Assembly (NCBI GenBank): GCA_947446935.1
Contig: CANFIV010000004.1
Coordinates: 1 to 16,025, forward strand
DNA: 16,025 nt
Direction of reading: 5' to 3'
From: Sphingomonadaceae bacterium
GTDB lineage: Bacteria; Pseudomonadota; Alphaproteobacteria; Sphingomonadales; Sphingomonadaceae
In this document: positions 1 to 7,148 of the stretch, piece after piece
Position numbering within the stretch: position 1 is the stretch's first letter
Layout of the letters: each line of letters starts with the position of its first letter
The notes under the pieces: generated by a model
Told to the model about the DNA's origin: nothing
Database searches by the model: none
What the model saw: only the letters and a program-made list of their open reading frames with translations
Position numbers and translations under genes: made by a program

Positions 1-83
1 TGGCTAGCAGCTTGCGCGGGCAGCGCAACGGGTCGGTTGGGTGGAGCAGGCCGGTATCGTCTTCCCCTTAACGGGAAAAGCGA
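1..83. other. Window edge, no gene recognised
   Basis: These bases follow the stop of the PAS gene. No frame carries a recognisable start with a ribosome binding site or a known protein. A short stretch around 61-80 can fold weakly, with several G-U pairs, on the minus strand. It has no T-run, so I do not call a terminator. Confidence 0.4.
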
Positions 84-1535
84 TCAACCCAGCAGGCGGC
101 GGGCGGCGCGTTCGAGCAGGGGCTGGTCGTCTGCGATCTCGCCGAGCAAAACGGCCGAGCCGTTGTCAAGGCGGCGCACCATGACCAGCGCAAATTCGGG
201 GCCTTCGGGGGCCAGCGCGTAGAGCGGCCGGTGTGCCAACGCACGGAGGTCATCGATGAGCCGGGCCTGCGGGGCGGGTGCGGCCTTGCCGCTTTCCTCG
301 CGGCGCAGCTTGCGTTCAAGCGCGACGACGCCCTTGAGTCCGCCGGGGGCCTTCGCCAGAAACGCGCCAAGCTCGCCATACCCAAGTCCGAGGCGCTGGG
401 CGTGGTTCAAGGCGGCGGCATATTCCGTGATGCGGGTCTTGTCATAGTCCGCGCCGAACACGAGCTTGACCAGCGGAGTCAACGGCGCGCGCTGCTGCAT
501 GGTCAGCCCGGCATCCTCGACCATTTCGGCAAAGTCCTCGGGCGCATCGTTCGCGGCAAGCGCGAAATCCCAGGCACGACCGATCGCGGCATAGAGCGCG
601 ATGCGCGTTCGATCCTCATTGGAATGGGCAATTTGGGCCAGATCGCGCGCCGACGCCAGCCAGTCGGCCAGGCTTGTCGGGGCGGCGTCGTCGATTGCAA
701 AATCAAGTTCAAGGTCAGACGAATGCAGCGCCTCAAAGGTCGAAACCGGTGCGTCATCTTCTCCGGCCCCGATAATTTCGACGCCGAATTCCGCCAGATC
801 GAGCGGCACCGGGTCGCCGGAGTTCTCGCCCATGTTTTCGCTGTCAGGGCCATCGGCCCAGCTCTCGAGCGGACCCACCGGAGCGCGGCGCTGCGCACTC
901 CCGCTCCTGGCATGCTGATCGAGCGCCTGATCGATTTTGAGCAGCAGCGCATCGGTGGTCTGCTGGTCGGCGAGCTCCTTCCAGTTGATCACACCGTAGA
1001 TATAGTCGATCGTCACGTTGTCGGTCGAGAACGGCAACAGGATGCCGCGATAGAGGATCGTCCGTCCGCGCTGGTTGACGAACTCCGCCTCAAACCCGAT
1101 CGGAGCCTGGTTGGCTATGATCTGCAGATAATGATCGGTGATGCGCGAAAGCAGCGAGCGGCCGGGGACATCGCTGAGCCGCCGCAAGGTGTCGCCCGCC
1201 TCGCACTCATCGGCGAGTACTTCGCCGAGAAACGGAATTGCCGGATCTTCGATGCCGCTGTCGAAATGGAGCAGCACCGAATGATCGGCAAAATCGGGAA
1301 ATTGCCCATCGAGCAGCGACTGGACGGGGGGGAACTGGCCCTGATCGAGCAGGCTGGCCCAGAAGTTATAGGCGCGCACCTGCATGCGGCGCTCGTCCTG
1401 CCCAATGGCTGGCGGCGGCGCGGCGGCAGGGCCCTGCTCGTCGATTGACTCTTCATAGCCATCAACCTCGACGTCATACCGGGCGGCGTCATCGCCGTCC
1501 AATCCGTCAGTGCTGAAGCCGCGATACGTGTCCAT
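84..1535 (-). CDS. PAS_5 domain protein with uncharacterised helical C-terminal half
   Basis: A soluble 483-residue protein with no signal peptide or membrane segment. Residues 1-48 are acidic and probably disordered. Residues about 50-190 match the alphaproteobacterial PAS_5 family: RAYNFWASLL at 54-63, the HSVLLHFDSGIEDPAIPFLG region, RSLLSRITDHYLQIIANQAP near 126-145, GFEAEFVNQRG and DYIYGVINWKEL near the domain end. After an acidic linker, residues about 265-400 form a helix-rich region containing ADWLASARDLAQIA, VKLVFGADYDKTRITEYAAA and GGLKGVV, which I cannot assign to a named domain. There is no kinase, cyclase or EAL/GGDEF output domain, so it may act through protein partners. ATG 1535 is preferred over the adjacent TTG at 1538. 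It is the last gene of the minus-strand series, 122 bp after the CitE-like gene. The ligand and role are unknown. Confidence 0.85.
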   Translation of the reverse strand: MDTYRGFSTDGLDGDDAARYDVEVDGYEESIDEQGPAAAPPPAIGQDERRMQVRAYNFWASLLDQGQFPPVQSLLDGQFPDFADHSVLLHFDSGIEDPAIPFLGEVLADECEAGDTLRRLSDVPGRSLLSRITDHYLQIIANQAPIGFEAEFVNQRGRTILYRGILLPFSTDNVTIDYIYGVINWKELADQQTTDALLLKIDQALDQHARSGSAQRRAPVGPLESWADGPDSENMGENSGDPVPLDLAEFGVEIIGAGEDDAPVSTFEALHSSDLELDFAIDDAAPTSLADWLASARDLAQIAHSNEDRTRIALYAAIGRAWDFALAANDAPEDFAEMVEDAGLTMQQRAPLTPLVKLVFGADYDKTRITEYAAALNHAQRLGLGYGELGAFLAKAPGGLKGVVALERKLRREESGKAAPAPQARLIDDLRALAHRPLYALAPEGPEFALVMVRRLDNGSAVLLGEIADDQPLLERAARRLLG

Positions 1536-1572
1536 CAACCGATCCCCATGGTCGTCCGATAGGGACCGTCAT

Positions 1573-1607
1573 GGCGCAACATGGTGAAGAACTGCTTAAG
1601 TTGCGCC
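1573..1607. repeat. 8-bp inverted repeat in the lyase-PAS gap
   Basis: The arms ggcgcaac (1573-1580) and gttgcgcc (1600-1607) are exact reverse complements separated by 19 bases. They lie 38 bp upstream of the PAS gene start, in the only gap (1536-1657) before it. There is no T-run, so an operator or leader structure is as likely as a terminator. The function is inferred from position only. Confidence 0.35.
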
Positions 1608-1657
1608 GTGACGACAGCATGATGAATGCGATTGCTGCAGATTTTGTGGAATCATGC

Positions 1658-2536
1658 CTAACGCCCGGCGATGGCGGCTGCCTTGGTCAGCAACCGCTCG
1701 GCCAGATCGCGGTGAAGCAGCTCTGCCATTTTGCCCGCGACCTTGAGCGCGCCTTTGCCCGCATTGGAGGGATCGGCAAACGCGGCAACGATGGCCTCCG
1801 CCTCGGCGATCTCGGCTGCGGAAGGTGCGAACACACGGTTGGCGCAGTCGATTTGAGTGGGGTGGATCAAGGTTTTGCCATCAAACCCCAGTTGCCGGGC
1901 CTGTTCGCATTCAGCTTCCAGCCGGGCCGGGTCATCGATCGCATTACACACACCATCGAGCAGCACGAGCCCGTTGCTGCGGGCGGCCATCAGGGCCTGC
2001 ACCATGACGGGCACGAATCCCGTTCGGCCGGGCAATTGCGCCATGCCGGTATCTTTGGCGAGATCGTTGAGCCCAAGCACGAACCCAGCGAGCCGCGTCG
2101 AGGCGGCGGCACCGGCGATGCGCTCCAGCGCGAGCACGGCGCGGGGCGTCTCGATCATCACCCAGAGTGCCACGTCAGGCGCAAAGCCTGCCGTGTCCAT
2201 CGCGGTAGACAACGCGAGCACGTCCGCCGCGTCGTCAACCTTGGGCGCGAGGATCGCGTCCAGCGGCGCAGTGGCGAGTGCGGTCAGATCATCGTGGCCC
2301 CACGCCGAGGCGAGGGGATTGATCCGCGCAATCATGCGGCGGTGGCCAAAGCCGGCCGCAGTGAGCTCTTCGACGAGCGCCACACGCGCTTCGGGCTTGC
2401 TCTCGGGCGCGACGGCATCTTCCAGATCGAGCGCCACCGCATCGCAGGGGAGCGCGCGCGCCTTGTCCACCGCGCGCCGATTGCTCGCGGGCATGTAAAG
2501 GAGCGAGCGCAAGGGGCGCACATCAGTTTGGGGCAC
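1658..2536 (-). CDS. CitE-like CoA-ester lyase (HpcH/HpaI aldolase family)
   Basis: Cytoplasmic TIM-barrel enzyme of 292 residues, the usual length for CitE-like proteins. The family cleaves 3-hydroxyacyl-CoA esters such as malyl-, methylmalyl- or citramalyl-CoA, using Mg2+. Visible features are the N-terminal strand RSLLYMPASNRRAVDKA (10-26), ALDLEDAV (35-42), the substrate-binding arginine in RINP (71), the metal ligands Glu129 in MIETP and Asp158 in LGLNDLAKD, and the late GKTLIHPTQID segment. The start is GTG, supported by GGTGGAG seven bases upstream. No citrate lyase alpha/gamma subunits and no malate synthase lie nearby, so it is not part of a citrate lyase complex. Malyl-CoA, methylmalyl-CoA or citramalyl-CoA lyase or thioesterase activity cannot be separated from sequence alone. 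It lies 78 bp downstream of the DUF2141 gene with a hairpin between them. Confidence 0.88.
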   Translation of the reverse strand: MPQTDVRPLRSLLYMPASNRRAVDKARALPCDAVALDLEDAVAPESKPEARVALVEELTAAGFGHRRMIARINPLASAWGHDDLTALATAPLDAILAPKVDDAADVLALSTAMDTAGFAPDVALWVMIETPRAVLALERIAGAAASTRLAGFVLGLNDLAKDTGMAQLPGRTGFVPVMVQALMAARSNGLVLLDGVCNAIDDPARLEAECEQARQLGFDGKTLIHPTQIDCANRVFAPSAAEIAEAEAIVAAFADPSNAGKGALKVAGKMAELLHRDLAERLLTKAAAIAGR

Positions 2537-2591
2537 GGGCTATCTCCACCGGGGCATGAACCTGCCGGTGCCATTCCCGAACCACGCGCAC

Positions 2592-2611
2592 GGCGCAAGC
2601 GCCCTTGCGCC
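2592..2611 (-). terminator. GC-rich hairpin after the DUF2141 gene
   Basis: A perfect 8-bp stem, ggcgcaag (2592-2599) with cttgcgcc (2604-2611), closes a 4-base loop 3 bases beyond the DUF2141 stop codon. No T-run follows on the minus strand, so it is either a weak or attenuating terminator or a 3'-end-stabilising hairpin. It separates the desaturase/DUF2141 pair from the lyase gene. Confidence 0.45.
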
Positions 2612-2614
2612 TGC

Positions 2615-3079
2615 CTACATCAGATAGCGGACGTGGATCGCAGTGTGGAACTGCGTCATGCCGACCTGGAACGAAGCCGCGCCGAATTTCGGCGGCCCGA
2701 ACTGGATCGGAGCATCGCGTGAGAAGCCATAGCCTTCGCGGGGCACCATAAGCATCTTGTCCATCCGCCCGTTGCCGTTCTCGTCATGGAACAGCGCTAC
2801 CGCATAGCGACCGGGTTGGACGCTCTTGAACTGCACGTTTTCGCCATTGATCGCTGGAGCGGTCAAGTGCAGCGCATGCGGGTCTTTCTGGCAGTCGGGA
2901 AATGTCTTGGGATCGGCTGTCAGGCAGGCCATGACTTGTCCGTGCGACGAGCGCAGGCCCTCGATCTCGATCAGGATGGAGGTCGGCCCGCCGAGCGCCG
3001 GCGCAGTTGGTGCCGATGCCGGCAAGGCTGCCGCGACAAGCGGGGTGGCCAGCACAGCAAGGAACGCGACGCGCTTCAT
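2615..3079 (-). CDS. Exported DUF2141 domain protein
   Basis: A 154-residue protein. It opens with a signal peptide (MKRVAFLAVLATPLVAAALP, cleavage likely after the ASA around residue 23) and is expected in the periplasm. The mature part is a single DUF2141 domain: SILIEIEGLRSSHGQVMACL, a Cys pair (MACL, PDCQK), then the hallmark FHDENGNGRMDKML and EGYGFSRDA ... FGPPKFGAASF. The biochemical function of the family is unknown. The fold is probably a small beta sandwich, and the Asp/Asn-rich HDENGNGRMD loop looks able to bind a cation (inference). ATG 3079 is chosen because it starts the signal peptide and because ATGA overlaps the stop of the desaturase gene by 4 bases, implying translational coupling. 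An extension upstream would only read through the desaturase gene. Confidence 0.88.
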   Translation of the reverse strand: MKRVAFLAVLATPLVAAALPASAPTAPALGGPTSILIEIEGLRSSHGQVMACLTADPKTFPDCQKDPHALHLTAPAINGENVQFKSVQPGRYAVALFHDENGNGRMDKMLMVPREGYGFSRDAPIQFGPPKFGAASFQVGMTQFHTAIHVRYLM

Positions 3080-3786
3080 GGTGCCGATAGCCCCTTGTCG
3101 GTGCCGCAAACGTGATCCCAGAAACGGAAGTACAGCCCGAAGTTGCATCTATACAGCTCATGATGGCGGTGATGATGGCTCGCTGTTATCACCCATTCCC
3201 CTACAGTTGAATGAACGAGCGCCTTTGGAAACAACTCCCAGCCCATATGATTGGTCACGCCCATCACGGTCATGACCAGCAGGACCACGGCGAGAACACC
3301 CGCGTGGATGGGCACAACGAACACCAGAGCGGGAATGAACAGGCCCACGATCGCCGCTTCGATCGGGTGGAAATTCATCGCGGCCCAGGCCGTTGGCGGG
3401 CGGCTGGCGTGGTGTACGGCATGAATGGCGCGAAAAACCTGCGGGCGGTGCATCCAGCGGTGCGTCCAGTAAAACCAGGTATCGTGGAGCGCGAGGTAGA
3501 CGAACAGCGAAAGCGGTATCCACCACAGCGGGTAGGCTTGCGGATCGGTGTAGATTTTCGTCCAGCCGCGCTGCTGCCAGCCCCAGGCCACGATCCCCGC
3601 CGGCACGCCATATATTGCGGCCGAAGCAAGGCTCCAGGTGATCTCGCTGCGCATCTGCTGGCCGAGCCCGGCATAGTGGCCGGGCCGTACGTAAGCCGTC
3701 AGCCATGCAAAGAGCCCGCTGACTGCGAGATAGCGCACGGCGACAATCAGCGTCATCGCCAGTGCGGATAGCCAGAGGCTGTTCAT
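3076..3786 (-). CDS. Sterol desaturase / fatty acid hydroxylase family membrane protein
   Basis: An integral membrane di-iron oxygenase of 236 residues. It has about four hydrophobic segments (roughly 5-30, 50-70, 88-103, 143-178). The eight-histidine signature is present in three boxes: H101 with HRWMH (109-113), HAVHH (122-126) and HHHRHH (204-209). The C-terminal FGLYFRFWDHVCGT motif is typical of the FA_hydroxylase family. Such enzymes hydroxylate or desaturate lipids, sterols/hopanoids or carotenoids at the cytoplasmic membrane; the substrate here is unknown. The start is uncertain. ATG 3786 begins the first hydrophobic segment but has a weak ribosome site. ATG 3843 is in frame, but it sits inside a strong hairpin (3824-3847) and would add a polar 19-residue leader. 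The gene is coupled by ATGA to the exported DUF2141 gene, suggesting they work in one envelope-lipid process. Confidence 0.87.
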   Translation of the reverse strand: MNSLWLSALAMTLIVAVRYLAVSGLFAWLTAYVRPGHYAGLGQQMRSEITWSLASAAIYGVPAGIVAWGWQQRGWTKIYTDPQAYPLWWIPLSLFVYLALHDTWFYWTHRWMHRPQVFRAIHAVHHASRPPTAWAAMNFHPIEAAIVGLFIPALVFVVPIHAGVLAVVLLVMTVMGVTNHMGWELFPKALVHSTVGEWVITASHHHRHHELYRCNFGLYFRFWDHVCGTDKGLSAP

Positions 3787-3823
3787 TGCGCCGACATCGC
3801 GGAGCCTGAGCGAACAAGAAGTT

Positions 3824-3847
3824 GGGGACGCGTTTTCACGCATCCCC
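3824..3847 (-). terminator. Strong GAAA-loop hairpin after the helicase gene
   Basis: Bases 3824-3833 pair with 3838-3847 as a 10-bp stem with one G-U pair. On the minus-strand RNA the loop is GAAA, a stable GNRA tetraloop, followed by AACTTCTTG. It lies 86 bases after the helicase stop and 37 bases before the desaturase ATG. It can be read as a factor-assisted terminator for the helicase or a leader hairpin for the desaturase. The short, interrupted T stretch keeps confidence moderate. Confidence 0.45.
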
Positions 3848-3932
3848 TATGCCAACCCTGCCGGTGCTTGGACAGCCTGCCCATGGGGCAGTCCACCGCT
3901 GCAGATACGGCGTTCATCGCAATAGCCTTACG

Positions 3933-5513
3933 TCAGACGGCGCGGCGCACCTTGTTGCGGTGCTGGCCGATGCCGCCGCCCGGACCACCGTTGCCACCGG
4001 GGCCACGCGGGCGGAAGCTGCGCGGCTGGCCATCACGGGGCGCATCCTTGGGCGCATCGTGACGGTCGTTGCGGGGCTGGCGTTCGCCTTGGCCGGGATT
4101 GGGACCCGCAGCTCGGGCCGGATTGCCAACGGGTCCGCGTTCGCCAGCGGCACGCGGATTGGGATCGCGCGGCCGGCCGTCGCGGCCTTGCGCGCGGCCA
4201 CCGGGCGTGCGGTCGTCACGGCGACCATCGCCGCGTCCTTGGCCGCCACTTCGATCGCCGCCACCACGATTGCCCGAACGGCCCCGTGCGTCGCGTGCAT
4301 CGCGGCGGGCGTCCTGTTCGGCTTCATCCGGCTTGCGGCTCGCCACTGGCAGGCGCGCGGCCTCGGCAAGGAAGCCATCGGGCAGCGGCAACGGCATGAG
4401 CTTGATGTCGGTCAGGCGCTCGATATCGCGCAGGTAGGGCTTTTCATCGGGCGCGCAGAAGCTGATCGCCTCGCCATCAGCGCCGGCACGTGCGGTGCGG
4501 CCGATGCGGTGGACGTACTGTTCGGGCACATTGGGCAGTTCAAAGTTGAACACATGGCTCACACCGCTCACGTCGATCCCGCGCGCGGCGATATCGGTGG
4601 CTACGAGCACCGGGCAAGAACCCTGACGGAAGGCTTCCAGCGCGGCGGTGCGCTGCGCCTGGCTCTTGTTGCCGTGGATCGCGCGGGCGCTGATCGAGGC
4701 GGCCGAAAGGTTGCGCACGACGCGGTCGGCACCGTGCTTGGTGCGGGTGAAGACGAGCGCGCGGTCCATCTTCCCATCGGCCAGCAGCGCACGGATGCGC
4801 AAGGTGAGCAGCGCCTGCTTCTCGGCCTGATTGACGAAAGTGACATACTGCTCGACGCGCTCTGCGGTCGAGGCCTGCGGGGTCACTTCCACGCGTACCG
4901 GGTTGTTGATGAACTGCTTGCCGAGATCGGCGATCGCCTTGGGCATGGTTGCCGAGAAGAACAGGCTCTGCCGTTCCTTGGGCAGCATGTTCGCCACGCG
5001 GCGCAGCGCGTTGATGAAGCCGAGGTCCATCATCTGGTCGGCCTCGTCGAGCACGAAGATCTCGACGCGGCTGAGCGTCAGCGCGCGCTGATCGATCAGA
5101 TCGAGCAGGCGGCCGGGGGTGGCGACGAGAATATCGACGCCGGGGACGAGGCGACGGGCCTGCTTGCCCACCGGCACGCCGCCGAACACGCAATCGACAT
5201 TGAGGCGCAGGTTCTTGGCATAGGCCGCCATGTTTTCGGCGATCTGCGCGGCGAGTTCACGCGTGGGCGAAAGCACCAGCATGCGGCACGAGGCGGGCTT
5301 GCGCGGCTTCATGTCCGCCGCAAGGCGGTGGAGCGAGGGCAGCGCGAACGCGGCAGTCTTGCCGGTGCCGGTCTGCGCGATGCCGAGCAGATCGCGGCCT
5401 TCGAGCAGCGCGGGAATGGCCTGACGCTGGATCGGCGTCGGGTCGGTGTAGCCCTTGGTGGCAAGCGCGTGGAGAATCGGCTCGGCAAGGCCAAGGTCGC
5501 TGAAATAAGACAT
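3933..5513 (-). CDS. rhlE: DEAD-box ATP-dependent RNA helicase, RhlE-like
   Basis: A 526-residue cytoplasmic RNA helicase, expected to remodel RNA in ribosome assembly, RNA decay or cold adaptation. All motifs are intact: Q motif GYTDPTPIQ (21-29), Walker A AQTGTGKT (46-53), PTREL (83-87), TPGR (132-135), DEAD (156-159), SAT (187-189), ATDIAARGID (305-314) and HRIGRTAR (335-342). After residue 395 a low-complexity tail of about 130 residues is rich in Arg, Gly, Asp and Pro. It is RGG-like, probably disordered and RNA-binding. ATG 5513 is supported by AGGA about seven bases upstream and by the RhlE-type N-terminus MSYFSDLGL. The reading frame stays open further upstream, but only as the antisense of the M20 gene. 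The gene name rests on similarity to the RhlE subgroup; the ortholog is not proven. Confidence 0.95.
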   Translation of the reverse strand: MSYFSDLGLAEPILHALATKGYTDPTPIQRQAIPALLEGRDLLGIAQTGTGKTAAFALPSLHRLAADMKPRKPASCRMLVLSPTRELAAQIAENMAAYAKNLRLNVDCVFGGVPVGKQARRLVPGVDILVATPGRLLDLIDQRALTLSRVEIFVLDEADQMMDLGFINALRRVANMLPKERQSLFFSATMPKAIADLGKQFINNPVRVEVTPQASTAERVEQYVTFVNQAEKQALLTLRIRALLADGKMDRALVFTRTKHGADRVVRNLSAASISARAIHGNKSQAQRTAALEAFRQGSCPVLVATDIAARGIDVSGVSHVFNFELPNVPEQYVHRIGRTARAGADGEAISFCAPDEKPYLRDIERLTDIKLMPLPLPDGFLAEAARLPVASRKPDEAEQDARRDARDARGRSGNRGGGDRSGGQGRGDGRRDDRTPGGRAQGRDGRPRDPNPRAAGERGPVGNPARAAGPNPGQGERQPRNDRHDAPKDAPRDGQPRSFRPRGPGGNGGPGGGIGQHRNKVRRAV

Positions 5514-5533
5514 GGGAATCCTGTTAGGTTTGT

Positions 5534-5577
5534 GCGCGCCAGCGGTCGGCGCGCGGCAAGGGTCGATCATGCGACCC
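5534..5577 (-). promoter_or_regulatory. Two tandem stem-loops in the helicase leader
   Basis: On the minus strand, a perfect 6-bp stem (5572-5577 with 5560-5565, 6-base loop) is followed five bases later by a perfect 7-bp GC stem (5548-5554 with 5534-5540, 7-base loop). The second ends 20 bases before the helicase ATG. DEAD-box helicase mRNAs often have structured, regulated 5' regions, so a leader element is plausible. The regulatory role is inferred. Confidence 0.4.
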
Positions 5578-5710
5578 ATGCGTGAATGGGGGAGCGGGTG
5601 GAGCGCAGCCGTCCGACCGGGGCGGAATGTGCCAGTCTCAGCACACCTCACGCTAGCCCGGGCCTGCGGCGGGAAACCCCGCTCGCCGGTCTTGCTGGGA
5701 GGGCCCCTAA

Positions 5711-5745
5711 ACGCAATTGCGTGAATAAGCAAGGAAATTGCGTGG
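5711..5745. promoter_or_regulatory. Candidate operator: 12-bp palindrome plus repeated half-site
   Basis: ACGCAATTGCGT (5711-5722) is a perfect 12-bp palindrome. The nine bases AATTGCGTG at 5715-5723 recur at 5737-5745, exactly 22 bp on, about two helical turns. The element lies 40-70 bp upstream of the M20 peptidase start, in the 270-bp region between the divergent helicase and peptidase genes. A dimeric regulator bound twice on one DNA face is a reasonable reading. No regulator gene is adjacent and I do not recognise the site. Confidence 0.45.
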
Positions 5746-5783
5746 ATGGCCTGCGCTCTTCCCAAATGCCGCCGGCTGCCTCT

Positions 5784-7148
5784 ATGCATAAGGCCATGCA
5801 AATCCGACCGATTCCCGCGCTCGCCGCAGCCGCTTTGCTGCTTATTCCCGCCGCTGTGATGGCAAGGCCAGCCGCGTCGAAGCTGTCCGGGCCAAAGCTT
5901 TCTGTGTCCGAGCAGGCGATGGTCGCAGCGGTCGATGCCGGAAGCCCGCGCGATCTCGCGCAGCTGGAAAAGCTCGTCAATCAGAACTCGGGCTCGCGCA
6001 ATCTCGCCGGGGTCAAATCCGTGTCCGAAATGGTACGCCCGGAATTCGAGGCGCTGGGCTTTACAGTGCGTTGGTTGCCCATGGAATACACCGGCCGCGC
6101 CGGGCACCTTGTCGCCACGCATGTGGGCAAACGCGGGGCCAAGCGGCTGCTTCTGATCGGCCATCTCGATACTGTGTTCGAGCCGGACTCGCCGTTCCAG
6201 ACTTATGCCCGCAACGGCGACCATGCGACCGGCCCGGGCGTGGCGGATAACAAGGGCGGCGTTGTTGCCATGCTCGCCGCGCTGCGCGCGATGGCGGCGG
6301 CGGGCACGCTCAAGGGGGCGAATGTCGTCGCCTACCTTACGGGTGATGAGGAAGACGCGGGTGATCCGCAGGACAAGGCGCGCGCCGATCTGGTGCTCGC
6401 TGGTAAGGCGGCCGATGTCGCGCTCGATTTCGAGGGCCTGGCGCGCGATGTCGATGCGAGCGGCAAGCTGGTCGACATGGGCTCGATCGCGCGGCGCTCG
6501 GCGCAGAGCTGGACGATCGAGGTGACCGCGCAATCGGGCCATTCAAGCGGCGTGTTCGGCGCGAGTGGCGACGGCGCGATCTATGCGCTCGCGCGCATGC
6601 TGACCGCGATCCGCAACGAAGTGCCCGAGCCAAACCTCACGCTCAATGTCGGCATGATCACGGGCGGGGCGGACGCCGCGATTGCCGCCGATCAGGCGCA
6701 TGTCTCGGCCAGCGGCAAGACCAATATTATCCCCGCAAAGGCCATCGCACGCGGCGATTTGCGCACGCTTTCGCCCGAGCAGAACACCCGCGCGCAGCAG
6801 CGCATGCAAGCCATCGTCGTGCGCGACTACCCCGGTGCAACGGCCAGGATCATTTTCGAGGACGGCTATCCGCCCATGGCGCCGACCGAGGGCAATCGCG
6901 CGCTGCTCGCCAAGCTCAACGGGGTGAATGCCGGTCTCGGTCAGCCTGCGATGGCCGCGCTTGATCCCATGAAGCGCGGCGCGGGCGATATCAGCTTTGT
7001 CGCGGCGGATTTGCCGGGCCTCGTCGGGCTTGGCCCCGCAAGCACGGGCGATCACACCCCGGCAGAGACGGTCGATCTGCCCAGCCTCTCGCTTCAGGCC
7101 AAGCGCGCTGCGCTGCTGATGAGCCGGCTGTCAGCAGAAAAGCGGTGA
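5784..7148 (+). CDS. Exported M20/M25/M40 family metallopeptidase
   Basis: A zinc-dependent exopeptidase or amidase of 454 residues, carboxypeptidase G2-like. A signal peptide (hydrophobic 11-26, cleavage near AVMA) directs it to the periplasm. The co-catalytic metal site is visible: His127 and Asp129 in GHLDT, Asp155 in GPGVADNKGG, Glu189-Glu190 in TGDEEDAG, an acidic residue in LDFEG (215-217), and His424 in GDHTPAE. The dimerisation lid lies between roughly 235 and 350. ATG 5784 is taken as start. ATG 5796 is equally possible, with AAGG closely upstream, and neither has an ideal ribosome site. It ends as GTGA, overlapping the DUF1289 start by four bases. The natural substrate (peptide, acyl-amino acid or folate-type conjugate) cannot be read from sequence. 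A palindromic element upstream suggests regulation. Confidence 0.93.
   Translation: MHKAMQIRPIPALAAAALLLIPAAVMARPAASKLSGPKLSVSEQAMVAAVDAGSPRDLAQLEKLVNQNSGSRNLAGVKSVSEMVRPEFEALGFTVRWLPMEYTGRAGHLVATHVGKRGAKRLLLIGHLDTVFEPDSPFQTYARNGDHATGPGVADNKGGVVAMLAALRAMAAAGTLKGANVVAYLTGDEEDAGDPQDKARADLVLAGKAADVALDFEGLARDVDASGKLVDMGSIARRSAQSWTIEVTAQSGHSSGVFGASGDGAIYALARMLTAIRNEVPEPNLTLNVGMITGGADAAIAADQAHVSASGKTNIIPAKAIARGDLRTLSPEQNTRAQQRMQAIVVRDYPGATARIIFEDGYPPMAPTEGNRALLAKLNGVNAGLGQPAMAALDPMKRGAGDISFVAADLPGLVGLGPASTGDHTPAETVDLPSLSLQAKRAALLMSRLSAEKR

Noticed and set aside
231..1448. A 405-codon plus-strand open frame opposite the PAS gene
   Set aside because: No family resemblance, no ribosome site, and the minus-strand PAS_5 domain is unmistakable.
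3933..4330. Repetitive Gly/Arg/Asp-rich segment as a DNA repeat or CRISPR-like array
   Set aside because: It is the low-complexity RGG-like tail of the helicase. Repeat units are irregular and there are no regular spacers.
3822..5585. A 587-codon plus-strand open frame opposite the helicase gene
   Set aside because: It mirrors the codon bias of the helicase, shows no recognisable domain and has no ribosome site. The helicase on the other strand has every family motif.
5514..6542. The helicase reading frame stays open about 1 kb upstream of its ATG
   Set aside because: It is the antisense of the M20 peptidase gene. The DEAD-box N-terminus, ribosome site and leader all fix the start at 5513, and long antisense open frames are common in high-GC DNA.
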